From positions 99,458 to 163,457 of the forward strand of contig JTDE01000301.1 in assembly GCA_014338405.1 (NCBI GenBank): a DNA stretch of 64,000 nucleotides, given 5' to 3'. This stretch comes from Paragonimus skrjabini miyazakii. Lineage: Eukaryota; Platyhelminthes; Trematoda; Plagiorchiida; Troglotrematidae. The notes under the pieces were generated by a model, which saw only the letters and a list, made by a program, of their open reading frames with translations, was not told where the DNA came from and did not search any database. Made by a program: the position numbers and the translations under genes. Shown in pieces: positions 26,850-39,249 of this stretch (within the stretch, counting starts at the first letter, position 1; every line of letters starts with the position of its first letter).

Positions 26850-29800
26850 TTTGTTCACATAGGTTGACAACACTTTGAAGACCGTCTGTGACCTTTCGAT
26901 AACTGATGTTTGCGACGATGAACATTTTTAACCAAACTCTCTTGTCACTTTTTTTGTCTGTTGTCATGAAGCTCGTTCTGTTATATGACTAAGCTTGATA
27001 AAGGCTCAGTTATTTCATATTGGTCTTAGTTGATCCATGGTGATTCACCCCATTATTATCAATTTCAGACATTTATACGGATAAATATTCACGAAAATAG
27101 CGTTCATCTACAAATTTTCTTCAATTCTCAATACTAACAGTGTAGGCTGGCGATTAAAGACACGTACGGATTGCACTTCTTCTGCGGCGCAAATGCAACT
27201 GTTACTTTTCACTTGCGGGATTATCCCAAAAAGCTTGGATTGTTCTCTTCGGGAGAACCCTACAACACATGTCCTTTACAGGGTCGGATTACAATTATGG
27301 TTAAGGACATTCATAGAGCAGGTGTAAACCGAATACAGTAGAAGAAAGCATCTCCACATGTAGCCAGTGCGGAAATTATCTCTCGGTAACCTGGATCTCA
27401 AAATCCAAAGTCATTTCTAGCTTCGCGAATCTTTCAACCTCAACAACTCCTGTGGTAAATAATCTAACGTGACCTTAAATTTTTATATAAATAAACGGGT
27501 TGATGTACTTGGTTGCGTAACCACGTTTTGAAAATAGAAAATTCCCTTTTAGTCAATTTCTTATAAAACAAGCTACTCCGAAAAATTTTAATACCTTTGT
27601 CTATAACAAAATAAAAGCAAATGTAAAATATGATTTAAAATTATTTATACTTATTCTTAAAATGGCCCTTTGCAACCAATTTCCAATTTATTTGGACTCG
27701 CCAGGTAAACGTACTTTGAATTGAAGATTACGTCGGCAGTTCTTCACGTTAACAGCGGGGACTCTTATGCATTGGAACAACTGTTCTATGAATATCGTTT
27801 GATGAATTGTAATAAAAACTGTTCGTCTGCATTGCTTGTAAGTCAGAATAACAAAGGTAAAAGGTCATCCTCATAGAAAAAAGTTTGGGTAGTTTTGCTG
27901 CCCTTCGATATTAAAACTCCGCTAGGGTCCGCAACATGAGGTTTGGTATGATATAGGTGATGGGTGTTCAAAAGAGAGATCGTTCCTATTCAGACCTGCA
28001 GGCAATAATGGAAGTTTTATGACAGTCACATACTGACCTAGAAACTACCACATTCCTTTACACTTTTGCATTTGTAGACTATCTGCAGTTGTCATGACAA
28101 TGGGTGAAAAAGCTGATGACCTTAAGACGATCGACAGTTTCGTAGATCGAAGTGGTAAGATTCATTGCATCATGGTACAGTAACTGGGTGGCCGACTGGG
28201 AGAAATGAGAAGCTCAATATATATATACATATACATTGTACTGCACGGATATATTTGGGAATAATTCGATTTATCATTGAAGGTAGAAAAAGCGTGTGAA
28301 TTTAAAAGGCATGGATAAGCAATATATTTCAAAGGCTTAGTCACGTTGCTTGTACAACAGTCAGTCTTTCACGTATGCAATCAGTTAAAAATATCCGAAC
28401 AGTTGAAGGATATTTGATGAGTGGACATTTTAAAATTTCAAATACAATCTGTTTGGTATGGGCATACATCTGTTTCTTATTCCGATAGGGATTTAAGATT
28501 TATTTGTTGATTCACTTTAAAACGTATGCAGAACAGGGTATGAATGTGTGTACGCAAGGCAAATATATAACAAGCCGTATAGGAGTGAAAATACTTGAGA
28601 AATATGGTAACTGCTGAGCTCCGAAAGCATGCATTACATTCAATTCCTGTTCAAATTTCAGCATAAAGTTTTCATCTGTTCACAGAAGAAAGTTAATCGT
28701 TTTGGTTACCTTTTTGTTTGTAACATTACATATATGTTGACTACTGTAGAGTCTATTAACTTCTTGCTCTGTTGTTACACATTATTCCTCATACCTTTTA
28801 CGTTCGTTGTACATATAAACTACTTGTCCATTGTTTGAATCAATACACACTTCGTCCTCGCGCGCCTTGGCTTCTGCTTGCACGTGGTCGTTGTTATCGG
28901 GAGCTAACTATGACAATAGTCAATTTCAGTACGCTAGATAAACTGAATTCGCTGAAATTTCTCTGTTATTCAAGAAGAACTTTCAACACATAGAGTACTA
29001 TATGTGGTGGAATTGATCGTAAACAGTTACTGTGGATTGTTTTGTAACATTGTCCATCCACTTTTCGGTTCCACTACACTACTAACTTTCAATTGTATCT
29101 TCGACTAACTCGTTCAGTTTCTGTAACAGGAGGCTAGGTTAATGTACCGCATGGATTCTTAGTCAGAATAAGATGTGTCCGGATTCTTTTATCAATAGTC
29201 TGAATTGTTAGGCTCTGCTTTGTCTCTTGGATTATGTGTACACTATAGTTGTTTTTATTGCTAACCACGTCCTTGATTTAATAATAAACTAATTAGTAAA
29301 CCAAATCTTAAAGTGTGGCTGAACGTTCCGCCTGAAAAGAATATATGCCCCTTCCGACGATTTACAGATAGCAAAAGTTCCTTAAATAATTCGATTATTT
29401 TTAGTGTACATTCCCAGTTCTTTATATTAATCACATCAATAACACTTCCAACTCCACAAACCCCCATATTAAAGTTCTGTGTTTCTATTAGCATTCAACT
29501 ATTGATGTTTTGTGCCCTCTCTTAAAAAAGTTGATGCCAGTTGATTTGATATATCCACATTGACATTCTACCGAGCTTCTGTTGAAATGTTTTTCTCAGG
29601 CGTATACTAAGAAAACCCTTGTACCAAGTTCCACAGAGTAGGTCATACTCTAGGTTTTCTTGGAAATCTGCAAGCAGCGTTACTATTTTCCCCAGTCTAC
29701 AGAACCTGGCATTTTGTTGCTATTATCTTTGCATGCCGCATCTCATTCTATCGTTCCTCACGAGTTCTGTTCCCTTAGATAAATCGTTTTCGACATTAGG

Positions 29801-32800
29801 GTCCATCGTACACGACGCTGACATCCCTCGATCTTAAGTTACGTTATCCGAAGCGTAAATACTACAGGTAAAAAATGCCACCCCCAAAGCGAAATCAAGA
29901 GAAGAACCTGTAGCATAAGGCAAAACTCAGTTTCATTGAGACTCTCCAGATATCTTTATAGACAAGATACATCGGTAAAATTGAGTTGGTGTCGATGCCT
30001 TGGTCTATCCAGTGTTTGGCTCAACTTCGCTTGCAGCTAGTCGATTTTAACATGTGGCGCGTTCAAACAATTTGTTTTACTCCAGTGCTCGTTGCAACGA
30101 ACACGGCAGCATGCCATCCAGTCTGGTTACCGCGCTGATACGACAGTATGCTCGCGTTATGAGCAGTGATTGGTCATAGTCTTCTGCGAATCATTGGTTA
30201 ACTACATATCGATACGTTTAGTCAGTCCAATCACTTTACCGTCTATTGGGCTTTGAAAACAATTAAGCTGAACATGTTGGTCAGCTGATTTTTATCACTT
30301 GACTGTTCGGGAAGATTAGCTATAAAATAACCCTAACATAACTAAGTAGACAAAGTAGTATTTATTTATGTCTTTTGAGGACGAGAAGTAGCACTGCCAA
30401 AGTTCGTGTGTAAAACAATCGTATCTGACTTCCTCCGAAGGTTTTTTACTAGTCTGCAATCTTGTATGATGTGACGTTAGTTTCAAGTCGCGTTTTCAAT
30501 TAATCATCGCATATGGAATTTGTGACATACTGTAACCAAAGATTACGAGCATATCTGCCAAATAAAAAACTAGGGCACATAAGTAATGGAGGATAATGAT
30601 ATCAGTCAATTCTGTCCTGTAATCTATGTTGAAGATGCACCAACTCCCCATGGATATAAACTAGACTGTATTTGGCCTTACCGTACGAGGAAATGTCACT
30701 GTTAGTATGGGTGCCCACTTACTATACGAAAGCGCATGTGTTTCGGTGATACTGACTGTCTGGTTCATTTACTAGTGGTATCCTTTCTTAATCGGAAAGA
30801 AAGCAGATTAACTTGTTGGCATAAATTAGTCACCAGTTCCATCGTCAACATCTTGGTGGGCTTATCTGGCCATATTATCCAACTGCTGTTGTGAGGTGCC
30901 TTTCCAGACCCAGACCTAGGCAAACAGCCGACCGACGTCTAAGTTCCATATGATAGCCTAAGCAAACGTGCCATGAACTTGTCAAAACGTTCTCAAGAGC
31001 CACGGTGAAAGTCAAGCTAACGTTTCTCGAATCGATATTTGTTGTGTTAGAAGATACATTCGACCGAAAGCTCGTAATGGATGTAAATGCTCACATTATC
31101 AGGGTAATATCGCTTTAATGGAAAACGCAGGACATGCCTGATGAATTGTCCTAAACTGTTTGTGTAATTAACAAGTGGCACCATTGGATAAATGTGAAAA
31201 AGTCAAAAGTTGCACATGGGACGAAAACATTTACCCAGACTCTACAGTTGCTAAGTTGTAGAGAATGAATTGTACCTGCTCACCTAAAATGGAGGCTCAA
31301 GGTAGTAGAAAGAATAGATTTATTGGAAAGGGGACACGTTAGAAACAGATACTGAAACACAGTGATGACCGAAAAATATCGGAAGGTGTTTTGGAACGTC
31401 ACATTCCGAACTATCTTTCACAGACGTGCCGATGGAGGGGAGCAGCCAGATGTTTGAACGAATAACCTACAACCACAACAGTGAATATGATGTTTTATTG
31501 TAAAAAGGTTGTAATTGCCCAGTTCTGCTTTTATGTTAGTCTGCGCATTGTCTACCACAGTTTTGATAAATGACTCTTTTGGGATTCATCTGAGTTTAGT
31601 CGAATTTTCAGAGAGAAAGATAACTTATGGTAATGACCGTTTAGAATCCCAAAGATACTCAGTTTGCAACCGCGTACGACGTACGTTGTTTCAAAAAATA
31701 TCACAATAGTTCGTAGTGCTTCATATGTCTGAGTTTCATTCATATAATTAGCATTTTTCAGATGTAACCAAAGAAACGTTTGCCGAGTACACAACCTCCA
31801 GTACATTGTGAAGGATACAGTCAACAGGAAAATCTTTTTATGGACCATCAAGAAGTGATTTTTGATCAACTTTTCATGCAGTACCCGTGAAACTAGTGCA
31901 CGCACCTCTTGAACTATGTTTATTGTTGTATCAGTTATTCTTGAATCGCAGAACCGTGTCCAAAATTAATGTATAATTTTGATAACACAAATAGTTGATT
32001 GCCCAATAGGATGTACAATTCACAAGACAGATTTGATCACTTCTTCAAGTGCTAATCGAATTTAGTTTATCAAAGTTTGCTATTGGATGTCGTATTATCG
32101 CTTAAGTAAACGGTTAAAACAATGAAAAATTCGAGGCATTCTGTTTACAGTGAAATAAGGACTATCTGCATAGATGAAAAATATTCGAAGCTATGTGTGG
32201 GCAAAATGTGATATTTACACAAAATAGTCATTTCACCGGAGAAGAAAAGTGGAAACGTTTCACTTGATAATTATGGAGGTAAAACGGACAGGGGTTCGAG
32301 GCACGGAAACAACGATGATAGGTTCCGCATTGTGAAATTAAGCCATGACAATGTCTTCGATTGGTAACACAATTGCGAGTTGGTTGTGTCATTTCCCTCA
32401 TCCCAAAAGAAATCCGTGGAGCATGATGGATGTTAAAAGCTCTTACAAGAGATGTGCAAAAACACTGCCAATCGCAAGCATCTTGATGATATTCTATTAT
32501 TTATATGGTATGTTTGCATAAATGGCATGTTTTTGGTGATAAACAATTACCACAAGCGGACTACTGGTTTCGACGTTGTTGCGGCTTATCAAGCATTTGC
32601 GATCAATGAAATTCCACCAAGCATCCTACTCACAAAAACTGTCAGCCACAAACGCAAAAGTGTGCCTTCTCTGCAGTAGGATGTTTTGTTAACATTGAAG
32701 ATGTATTCGCGTCTGATAACAGACAGCTAGCCTGAATCTAAGTTCTTGCTTCAGCCGGATGTTGACACTTAAGTGCATACTGCTTACGCCATCATAAGTT

Positions 32801-34696
32801 GTTTGTCAAATGCACACAACATTAGAAACTACAACAGGCATCTGTATCAAAAACAGTAATACCTTCAAGTATCTGCAGAAAGAAAGATATAGAAAAAGGT
32901 CGGGAGCAAGGACTATAAAATAAATGTTCGTTTCGTGGACGGAGCGATGACCCCACCTATTTTTGACGTTCTATTTAATATAATCAGGAAACAATGGATC
33001 CCTATCAAATTTCAGCAGCTTTACACCTCCGCTAATTTCTGGGGCCTTCATAGTTTGAACATACAGATATACTGTTAGTAAGCGGAATTACTTACTACAA
33101 GTTATACAACTGACAGACCTGTCTACCAGCGGTAGGTGTCCGCAAATTTGGAGATGTTCAGGCTGCCAACTAGTAAGAACCACTGAAAAAAGCTTTTTAA
33201 TTCAGTCTGGAAATGTCATCGTTTCACACTGATTAAGGCCTCAAAACTGCAGGCTTATTCATTATCGCGCTGTAGACTAGCGATATGTTTACGGCGCATT
33301 CCTGTGGTAATGAGAACGCTGCGCTGTATCCAAACAGTACAAAGGTGAAATTTATAAATCCCTTTGCGTCCACGTTTTAAGAATGCCAGCGTTACACATT
33401 AAGATTTCGTCTTACTATAGATAATCCAGAACTGATACATGGATAAAAGAGTGCACTTACCTGGAAGCTGGTTATGGATCAATAGATAACCCATTATCTG
33501 TTCACTGCCTAAACGTAAAACCACTAGAAGTATTGCGGTTAAAAACCTTTTGAAGGAAATAAAAAGCACCTTAGCTGTTGCGCTGATCATTCTGAAGTTT
33601 ACAGCATGCTATTTAGTAAAAATAACTTGAGTGACCTCACACCGTTCTCACTCTACCAAGTGATGTAGGTAAAAGGATGTTGTTTTCAGAAAAATATCGC
33701 TGTAATCGAAAAGAATCAGTGATCTCTCCTTGAGATGGCTTGTAGTGGTTCTATGTAGACCATTTCTAAGGCAATTGTTCCTGTCTAACAGCGACTGAAC
33801 TGTAGACAGCATCAAAATCATTTGGTCAATCACAAACTAAATGCAAGGGTGCCATTGTGTGGCTGTTTGTAATGACAAATTTGATGCTATCAGTTTTGCT
33901 GATCTGTCTGTAAAAATAGTTACACTCCGTAAACTACTTCTATTTCATTTAGTCTGTTATCACTAATTGTATAAAACAGGAAACAAAATTAACATTTTCT
34001 CACGTTTACCAACAAATCTGCAGTGCATTGATCCTCTGCACTATTTACCGAATTACCCGGCGTGGTGAGTCGTTCGTGCATCATTTGCACGTACCTAAAA
34101 CAATTCTAAGCATAATGTGAAGTTAGCTGAAAGCGGTTGTTTCCGAAATCTAAATTCTTTAGAGTTATCTACAATTTTAGAATGTTTTAGTAGTTAAGTC
34201 ACACTTTGGGGATGAGACTTCGACACACATTAGGACTTCTTGGAAGCGATTTCATCGTTCACAGTCAGAAACACTTGGCTTGAAATCACCGATAATACCT
34301 AAGCCTGCTGCTTTAGATTATGTAACTCAGTGGTGCTTGATGTGAAGTCACCGGTGTAATGATCAAAACTATCTCTTCAGTTAAACGTGATCGTAGTTAA
34401 AATCCCATATTTGGTGGAACACACATTATTGGTAAGTTCTGGCGAGAATGTAACTTTGATCAGAGGCTTCCATCAGGCGTTGAACATAAAGTATTGGTTT
34501 TTAGCATTTTCTAAAAGCACTTAATCTAGATTTAACAAATTTCCCCAGCCTTTCATATAATTATATATTCAAACCAGTGTGATCGTTAAAACGGTTAATT
34601 GTTAGTTAGACTTTGCTAACAATCTTCACATTCACATAGCGGCTGCAAAAATCCCACTCAACAAAAATGCATCAAACGTAGAGTCCCAACCTGGCA
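26850..34696. other. Gene-free AT-rich stretch
   Basis: There are 7.8 kb without a recognised gene. A short AT-rich dinucleotide tract lies at 28216-28237. The frame starting with the ATG near 30587 (MEDNDISQFCPVIYVEDAPT...) looks somewhat protein-like for about 40 codons but matches nothing I know. The minus-strand frame at 31552-31905 (117 codons) is likewise unrecognised. Confidence 0.5.
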
Positions 34697-34890
34697 CAGC
34701 TCGTCATTAGTGCATATCTTCGAGTCTGGGCCTAAGTTCTTGAAGCCATCGTGTTGATCACGGTAAGCCTGACCTCATACTATGTGCTGTCAGCTTACCA
34801 AATGCGAAATGTAACCACTTTCGCCTACGGGTAATGCTTAGGTTGTCATAACGCCTCTGAAAGTAACGGTAGGAACAAGAGCAACATTTG
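34697..34890 (-). mobile_element. Hammerhead-SINE family, degraded copy
   Basis: This aligns by eye with the copies at 38.6 and 41.3 kb. It shares the segment around the ribozyme core (AGCTCGTCATTAGTGCATAT on the plus strand at 34698-34717). It also shares a worn tRNA-like region (…TGTTGATCACG near 34751) and the upstream module (AACCACTTTCGC at 34813-34824, then TAATGCTTAGGTTGTC near 34832). The ribozyme's GAAA half lies outside the aligned part, so no ribozyme remains. It is an old copy with low similarity. Confidence 0.5.
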
Positions 34891-36991
34891 AGTCTAACAG
34901 CTCTTTCTGAAAGATGCCGACTAGAAAGTTCAGTTGAGTGTGGAAGGTGACATCTAACGTGATTGATGTTCAACCGCATAAATGCAAGAATCTTTTGTGA
35001 GATACCCGAGAGTATTATAACAGAAATTCGTTATTTCCAGTGAATTAACTGATCTGCCTAATAGTTGTGCGTGTGTGCAGTTCACAAATGAGTTCCTGTT
35101 AATAGCTGAACTAAAGCATTAGGTAACAAGCTAACACCCACATTGTTCAATTTGTTGACCTTTTCTAGGGCATGAGTGAAAAATATGGTCGGTTCATGTT
35201 AGACGCCCTTCAGTTTTATTTGTTTCAATGTCACTCAGCTGGTAGAACAGTTTCGTTCACATTGAAAACAGGCTGCAGTTAAAGGAAAATTCTTGAACAA
35301 ATTGATGCAACTTAAGTCAATTTTACAAAAAGCAATTTGGAAAAAAGTTTGTTACAATTTTGCTTGACCATTTTACATTTTAAATTCCCTAGGGGTCAAT
35401 TGAAGCATTTCTTCTTTGCTATTGTCTGTGAAAAGATGTGAGCCAAATGCAAATAACTTATGGCTGACTATAAACTACATGCGCATTTTTGTGAGTTGTT
35501 AACAATCTAGTAGTTACTATACTTAATTTTTGCAGCACTTACAGTGAAAGTCTGAATGAAGTCACTCAACATGCAGTGTGCGTAACGTGACCTCACATTG
35601 CAGCTTAAGTGTAACAGGTAATATATCGTACAAATAACACGAACAGTTAGCAGCCTTATAAAATGTTTTAACGAAAGTTGACAAGTAGTTGATGCATTTG
35701 ATTTTATTCTTGTGCAATCTGTAACAGTATATGCGCGATCAGCACGTCACTAACCATCACTTAAAAGTGAGGCAGTTCACAAACCTTTGCGAATCAGAGT
35801 TCGGTATTATTTTCCAAATGACGAGAGTAAGCTTACAAAACTAATATTTTCATTCGGTTTGGGTATATCTGTTCATGATATGTTGTCCATCTCTTATGAC
35901 GATTTAAAAAACTCTAAATTTTTACTGCCTTTGGAAAACAATCCATATTAGCAGAGATGGACTTCTACTTCTGCGCTTCAAACCACCTGGTAGAAAGAAG
36001 ACAAACAGTTTATAAATTTAGAGTTTTTGTGCTAGAAAAATACACCTTATGGTCTATCAGATGTGAGTTGAATCGTTCAAATTTGAACAACATCCTTTTA
36101 CCTTGTAACTAAAAATTTCACGAGGTCTGGCTAATTCTGAAGAATGTTGAGTGGATTGGACTGTTGTCAAAAACCAGTTTTTCACGTTGCCAAACGCAGT
36201 TATAATTTTACCCGGATGAAAAATAACTCCTGTTAACTTTCAACAGACTTTACCTTTTCCCTGACTCCTGTACTTCGATACAGAGCTGATCGGTTTTCTA
36301 AACTTTCCGGTTAATGTTTGGCAAATTAAGTTGGCTAGACGACTTATCAGTGGCCGTCCGTAAAGTAGGTTTCGGATGTTAATGTCGGCGTTCAGTTGAG
36401 TTATTTATCGGGTGTTTCACCTTTTGCCGAATTGCTGAATGTTAGAGAACGGCACGCATCACTAATTCCTAAAGGGGGGTTCGACCAAATTTCACCCAAT
36501 ATCACGCACGCCTGTGGCATTTGTCCGCGACGTTTATGACCAGACACGCAATGATGTGTTGTTGGACATCAAATTCCCACTTCGATTTTCTTCTTCAGTC
36601 CAGTTGAACAATTTATCCGAGATACCAAGTTTGTCAGAATTTTACAGTTTATAACCTAACACACCCAAGTTTGCTGCCATATTGCCTCAATATATAAATT
36701 GTAATCAAAAAGGGAAGAATGCTACTGCCTGACATTCCCTCTGTGCAAATAATAGACACCCAAGTTGGCCATTAAATTTCACATTTCTGTGAGGATAGTT
36801 TGATGAGTAGCATGACATGGACACTTGGTGTTATGGATACCGAATGAGTTGTCAGTTGCTTTCGGTAGTCCCAGGGCTTACACGCGCTTATTGATGGCGC
36901 ACCAGAATTTAAATCGGTTCTGCGGTGGTCATGTTACAAACACTGACTCGATTGAATAAACGATCAAAATAACAGTAAATAAAACAGAACG
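34891..36991. other. Gene-free stretch with a 15-bp inverted repeat
   Basis: No gene is seen. The perfect 15-bp inverted repeat AAAAACTCTAAATTT (35907-35921) and its complement (36014-36028) are separated by 92 bp. It could be a scrap of a small terminal-inverted-repeat element or chance. Confidence 0.45.
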
Positions 36992-37180
36992 TCAAGCCCG
37001 GAGAGCCTTGATGATCTGACTAGATATGTGCGCCAGAAATGTAGTGGGAAGGGATTTCAATTCGCCTGTAGCCAGACACGTAGTTTGATTTTCAAGCACA
37101 TTTCGCGAAAGACACTTACTTGTGCACACAACATAGCCTGCTCCACAGGGGCAGCTGAAAGTTAAGACACAATGAAGCAT
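36992..37180 (-). pseudogene. PLE GIY-YIG endonuclease fragment
   Basis: On the minus strand the 62-codon frame reads HCVLTFSCPCGAGYVVCTSK, then CLSRNVLEN and LATGELKSL...AHI. This is the pattern of the PLE endonuclease: a Cys-x-Cys-Gly entry, the GxxYVG block (GAGYVV here, second Gly lost), an RxL region (Arg replaced by Lys) and the conserved Glu-His, now Glu-Asn. The GELKS spacing to a following His is also typical. The frame ends before the usual terminal block, and the RT is not adjacent. Loss of key residues and isolation make it a dead fragment, from a lineage different from the 26 kb copy. Confidence 0.7.
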
Positions 37181-38570
37181 GCTACTTCACACAGTTGCAT
37201 GTATATGATCGGGTCAAATCTGAAAATTCGGGGTTATGTTGCGCTTTAAGCATTTTAAATTTGCGTTACTATTTCTGCAGTTCAACAGTTTATACTCTAA
37301 TGCTATTTGAATTCCTCCCTGTAGATGAAGTTAATTTTTTTTTAACTCTGTTTGTTTATCAATAGATTTCATGGTCGTCGAAATGTCGTTTCCGTCTCAG
37401 TCGTTTCATCAATGCCTATTTGTAAGGACCTGCCTGCGAAATTACGAGCGAGCTTTGTGTTTTTTCTGAGATATGTATTTGAAGAAGAGAACACACCGCA
37501 CGTTACAAGTCCTCTTTCGGTGATCACTCTTCTGACTCGGACCGTCTACACGACACTTTAGTACCAATTCCGAGGCACCGGTCTTTCTCGGTTTCAAGTG
37601 TAGTGTTGAGATTAAGATGTATTATATTCGTCACTGCAAATAAAACGTCATATTCCAGAGTTTCGTCAGTTAGGCAGGTCATATCTATCACTCACGCCTT
37701 GCAGAATGTTATGTTTAATAAAATCAAACATTGTCGTGAAGCTATTTGCCAACAGTAATTCACCGATATTTCTGCTTTCTAACGGTACGTAGTCTCATCA
37801 GTGGAAAAATATATCTTACATGTGCAAGTTAGTGTCAGGTGCAATAGTCTGCCTTCTGGTAATGCCAAACTTCACGGTTCAGAATAGTTTCAATTTGGTA
37901 TCGTATTAAATTCAAACCCGTTTTTTCGAATTGTGTGGCCACTAGTCCTTGCTTATGCACAGTTAATAATCTTGATGTATAACTAAAACAGACTGTTCGC
38001 CAAATCGTGTTTTACCTAAATAAGAACTTTTGAGACTACACAACAAGTACTCTTCCGTTTGTTCTTGTTTCGCTCAAATTCTACACAAACCTTGCAAGTT
38101 TTTGAAATAACCTCAAAACTTAATTTACAGATCCACTGCATTCTTTATACTGATTATGACAACCTTCCAAATTGTTTCCTGGTTACATAATTAATAATAA
38201 CGTCCGGTCATGAATGAATAACACTTATCTAACTGACCACATTTTTTAAAAAATGCGCACAGGCGAAATCGATAATTTAACATTTTGTTTGCAGGAATAG
38301 TATTACCGATTTGACTATGCAACCGTGAACCCAGTTCACTTTGGATAAATTGACCTGTTCTGTTTTCTGAGCCCTTGCTTGTAACACTTTTGGGTTTTCC
38401 AGGCTCAGCTGAGAAGTCTGCCCAAAGTACCACGTTCGTTTCGGATAGAACAGCTATGCACAAATAAAGCACTGAGCATTCTATTGAAGCCAACTATCAA
38501 AGACAATGTGAAGAATGGGTATTGCTCCATAAACAAGTACACTGATGCTGCTTGACGATAACCTTTAATA
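37181..38570. other. Gene-free stretch
   Basis: No gene is recognised. The minus-strand frame 38191-38493 (100 codons) looks moderately protein-like but has no motif I know. It abuts the SINE cluster and could be part of an older insertion. Confidence 0.45.
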
Positions 38571-38980
38571 CAGACTGAACATCACCCACAATTGACCCCA
38601 GCTTTCGCACTCCCATATACTTTGCAGTCGGCCCCTTTCGAAAAGAACCATTAGACTCGAGTTTCGCTCTCATTGGAGCCCGTCAGTGGTGCATATCCTT
38701 GCCACTGCCGGAACTAGAACTCCGGCCACGCTGTTCATGAGGCAACCGTGTTTACCACTGCGCCATTCACCTCACGTTAGCCACGACCAAATTATCGTAT
38801 GTGAACGCTCAACCACTTTCGCTTGCGAGTAATGATCAGGTTGCCCGATCGTCTCGAGGGGAGACGCAGCTACTGTTTGTTAACCCCAATCGATGACCCT
38901 TCGACCAGGACATCTCTCCAAGTTGAAATCACAGAAACCATTGACTTGTTGAGCGGTATTTTATTGCTGATGAATAGTAG
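38571..38980 (-). mobile_element. Hammerhead-SINE family, long copy
   Basis: This is a copy of about 410 bp read on the minus strand. It starts with an upstream module of about 200 bp (38780-38980) that also recurs at 60.1 and 34.8 kb. A pol III A box TGGCGCAGTGGTAAAC (38750-38765) and B-box region CCGGAGTTCTAGTTCCGG (38708-38725) follow. Next comes a hammerhead motif (38648-38692) and a tail ending ...CAATTGTGGGTGATGTTCA. A tRNA-type promoter with a hammerhead is the layout described for schistosome SM-alpha SINEs; that this is the same family is inference. No protein is encoded. Confidence 0.78.
38648..38692 (-). ncRNA. Hammerhead ribozyme, inactivated core
   Basis: On the minus strand the motif reads CUGACGG, where the invariant core is CUGANGA, so the last core A has become G. 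Stem II GCUCC-AAUG-AGAGC has a C-A mismatch. The GAAA and the ACUCGAGU-C stem III are kept. Stem I CACCA against UAAUG is broken. Predicted inactive. Confidence 0.7.
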
Positions 38981-39060
38981 GGGATTTTGGTTTTTATATA
39001 GATTGTACACCAACTTTTAATTGATCGCAGCTGTCGCATTCCCATAGACTTTCCAGTCGG

Positions 39061-39215
39061 CCGGAGTTCTAGTCCCGGAAGTGGCGAAGATATGCACTAC
39101 TGACGAGCTCTATTCAGAGCGAAACTCGAGTCTAGTGGTTCTTTTCAAAAGTGGCCGACTGGAAAGTCTATGGGAATGCGACAGCTGCGATCAATTGTGG
39201 GTGGTGTTCAATATA
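39061..39215 (+). mobile_element. Hammerhead-SINE family, inverted partner copy
   Basis: This is a plus-strand partial copy. It has CCGGAGTTCTAGTCCCGG (39061-39078, B-box region), an intact hammerhead, and the tail GGCCGACTGGAAAGTCTATG...GTGGTGTTCA. The A box is missing because the copy joins an inverted tail segment at 39062. It faces the long copy at 38571-38980, forming a head-to-head dimer. Confidence 0.75.
39095..39137 (+). ncRNA. Hammerhead ribozyme, intact core
   Basis: This is the best ribozyme of this family in the window. Stem I is CACUA (39095-39099) paired with UAGUG (39133-39137). The core CUGACGA is at 39100-39106. Stem II is GCUCU-AUUC-AGAGC, and GAAA lies at 39121-39124. Stem III is the very short AC-UCGA-GU followed by C at the predicted cleavage site (after 39132). 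Every invariant position is present. The two-base-pair stem III suggests low activity as a monomer and better activity in dimeric RNA, as described for other short-stem-III hammerheads. Confidence 0.87.
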
Positions 39216-39249
39216 TATGAAAACTAAAATCTTCTACTACTCATCATTA

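Larger units (their letters stand above)
38966..39249. repeat. Foldback (inverted repeat) around the hammerhead
   Basis: The left arm 38966-39062 and right arm 39153-39249 are inverted copies of each other. The inner 44 bp (39019-39062 against 39153-39197) are nearly identical, and the outer part is more diverged. The 90-bp loop holds a B-box-like sequence and the intact hammerhead at 39095-39137. Each arm contains the joint between the SINE tail (…GCGATCAATT) and the start of the upstream module (…CTACTA.TCATCA). The arms therefore look like tail-to-head junctions of tandem units facing each other. Confidence 0.8.

Noticed and set aside
32470..32520. HLDDILLFIWY resembling the YLDDILVFS motif of Gypsy-type reverse transcriptases
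   Set aside because: No other RT block (DLxxGF, SALxFPF, RNase H) is found in the frame or nearby. A chance match is likely.
37640..37815. CTGATGAGACTACGTACCGTTAGAAAG on the minus strand looked like a hammerhead
   Set aside because: The CUGAUGA and GAAA blocks exist, but the stretch between them gives only about three weak pairs, an extra base precedes GAAA, and no stem III or stem I can form.
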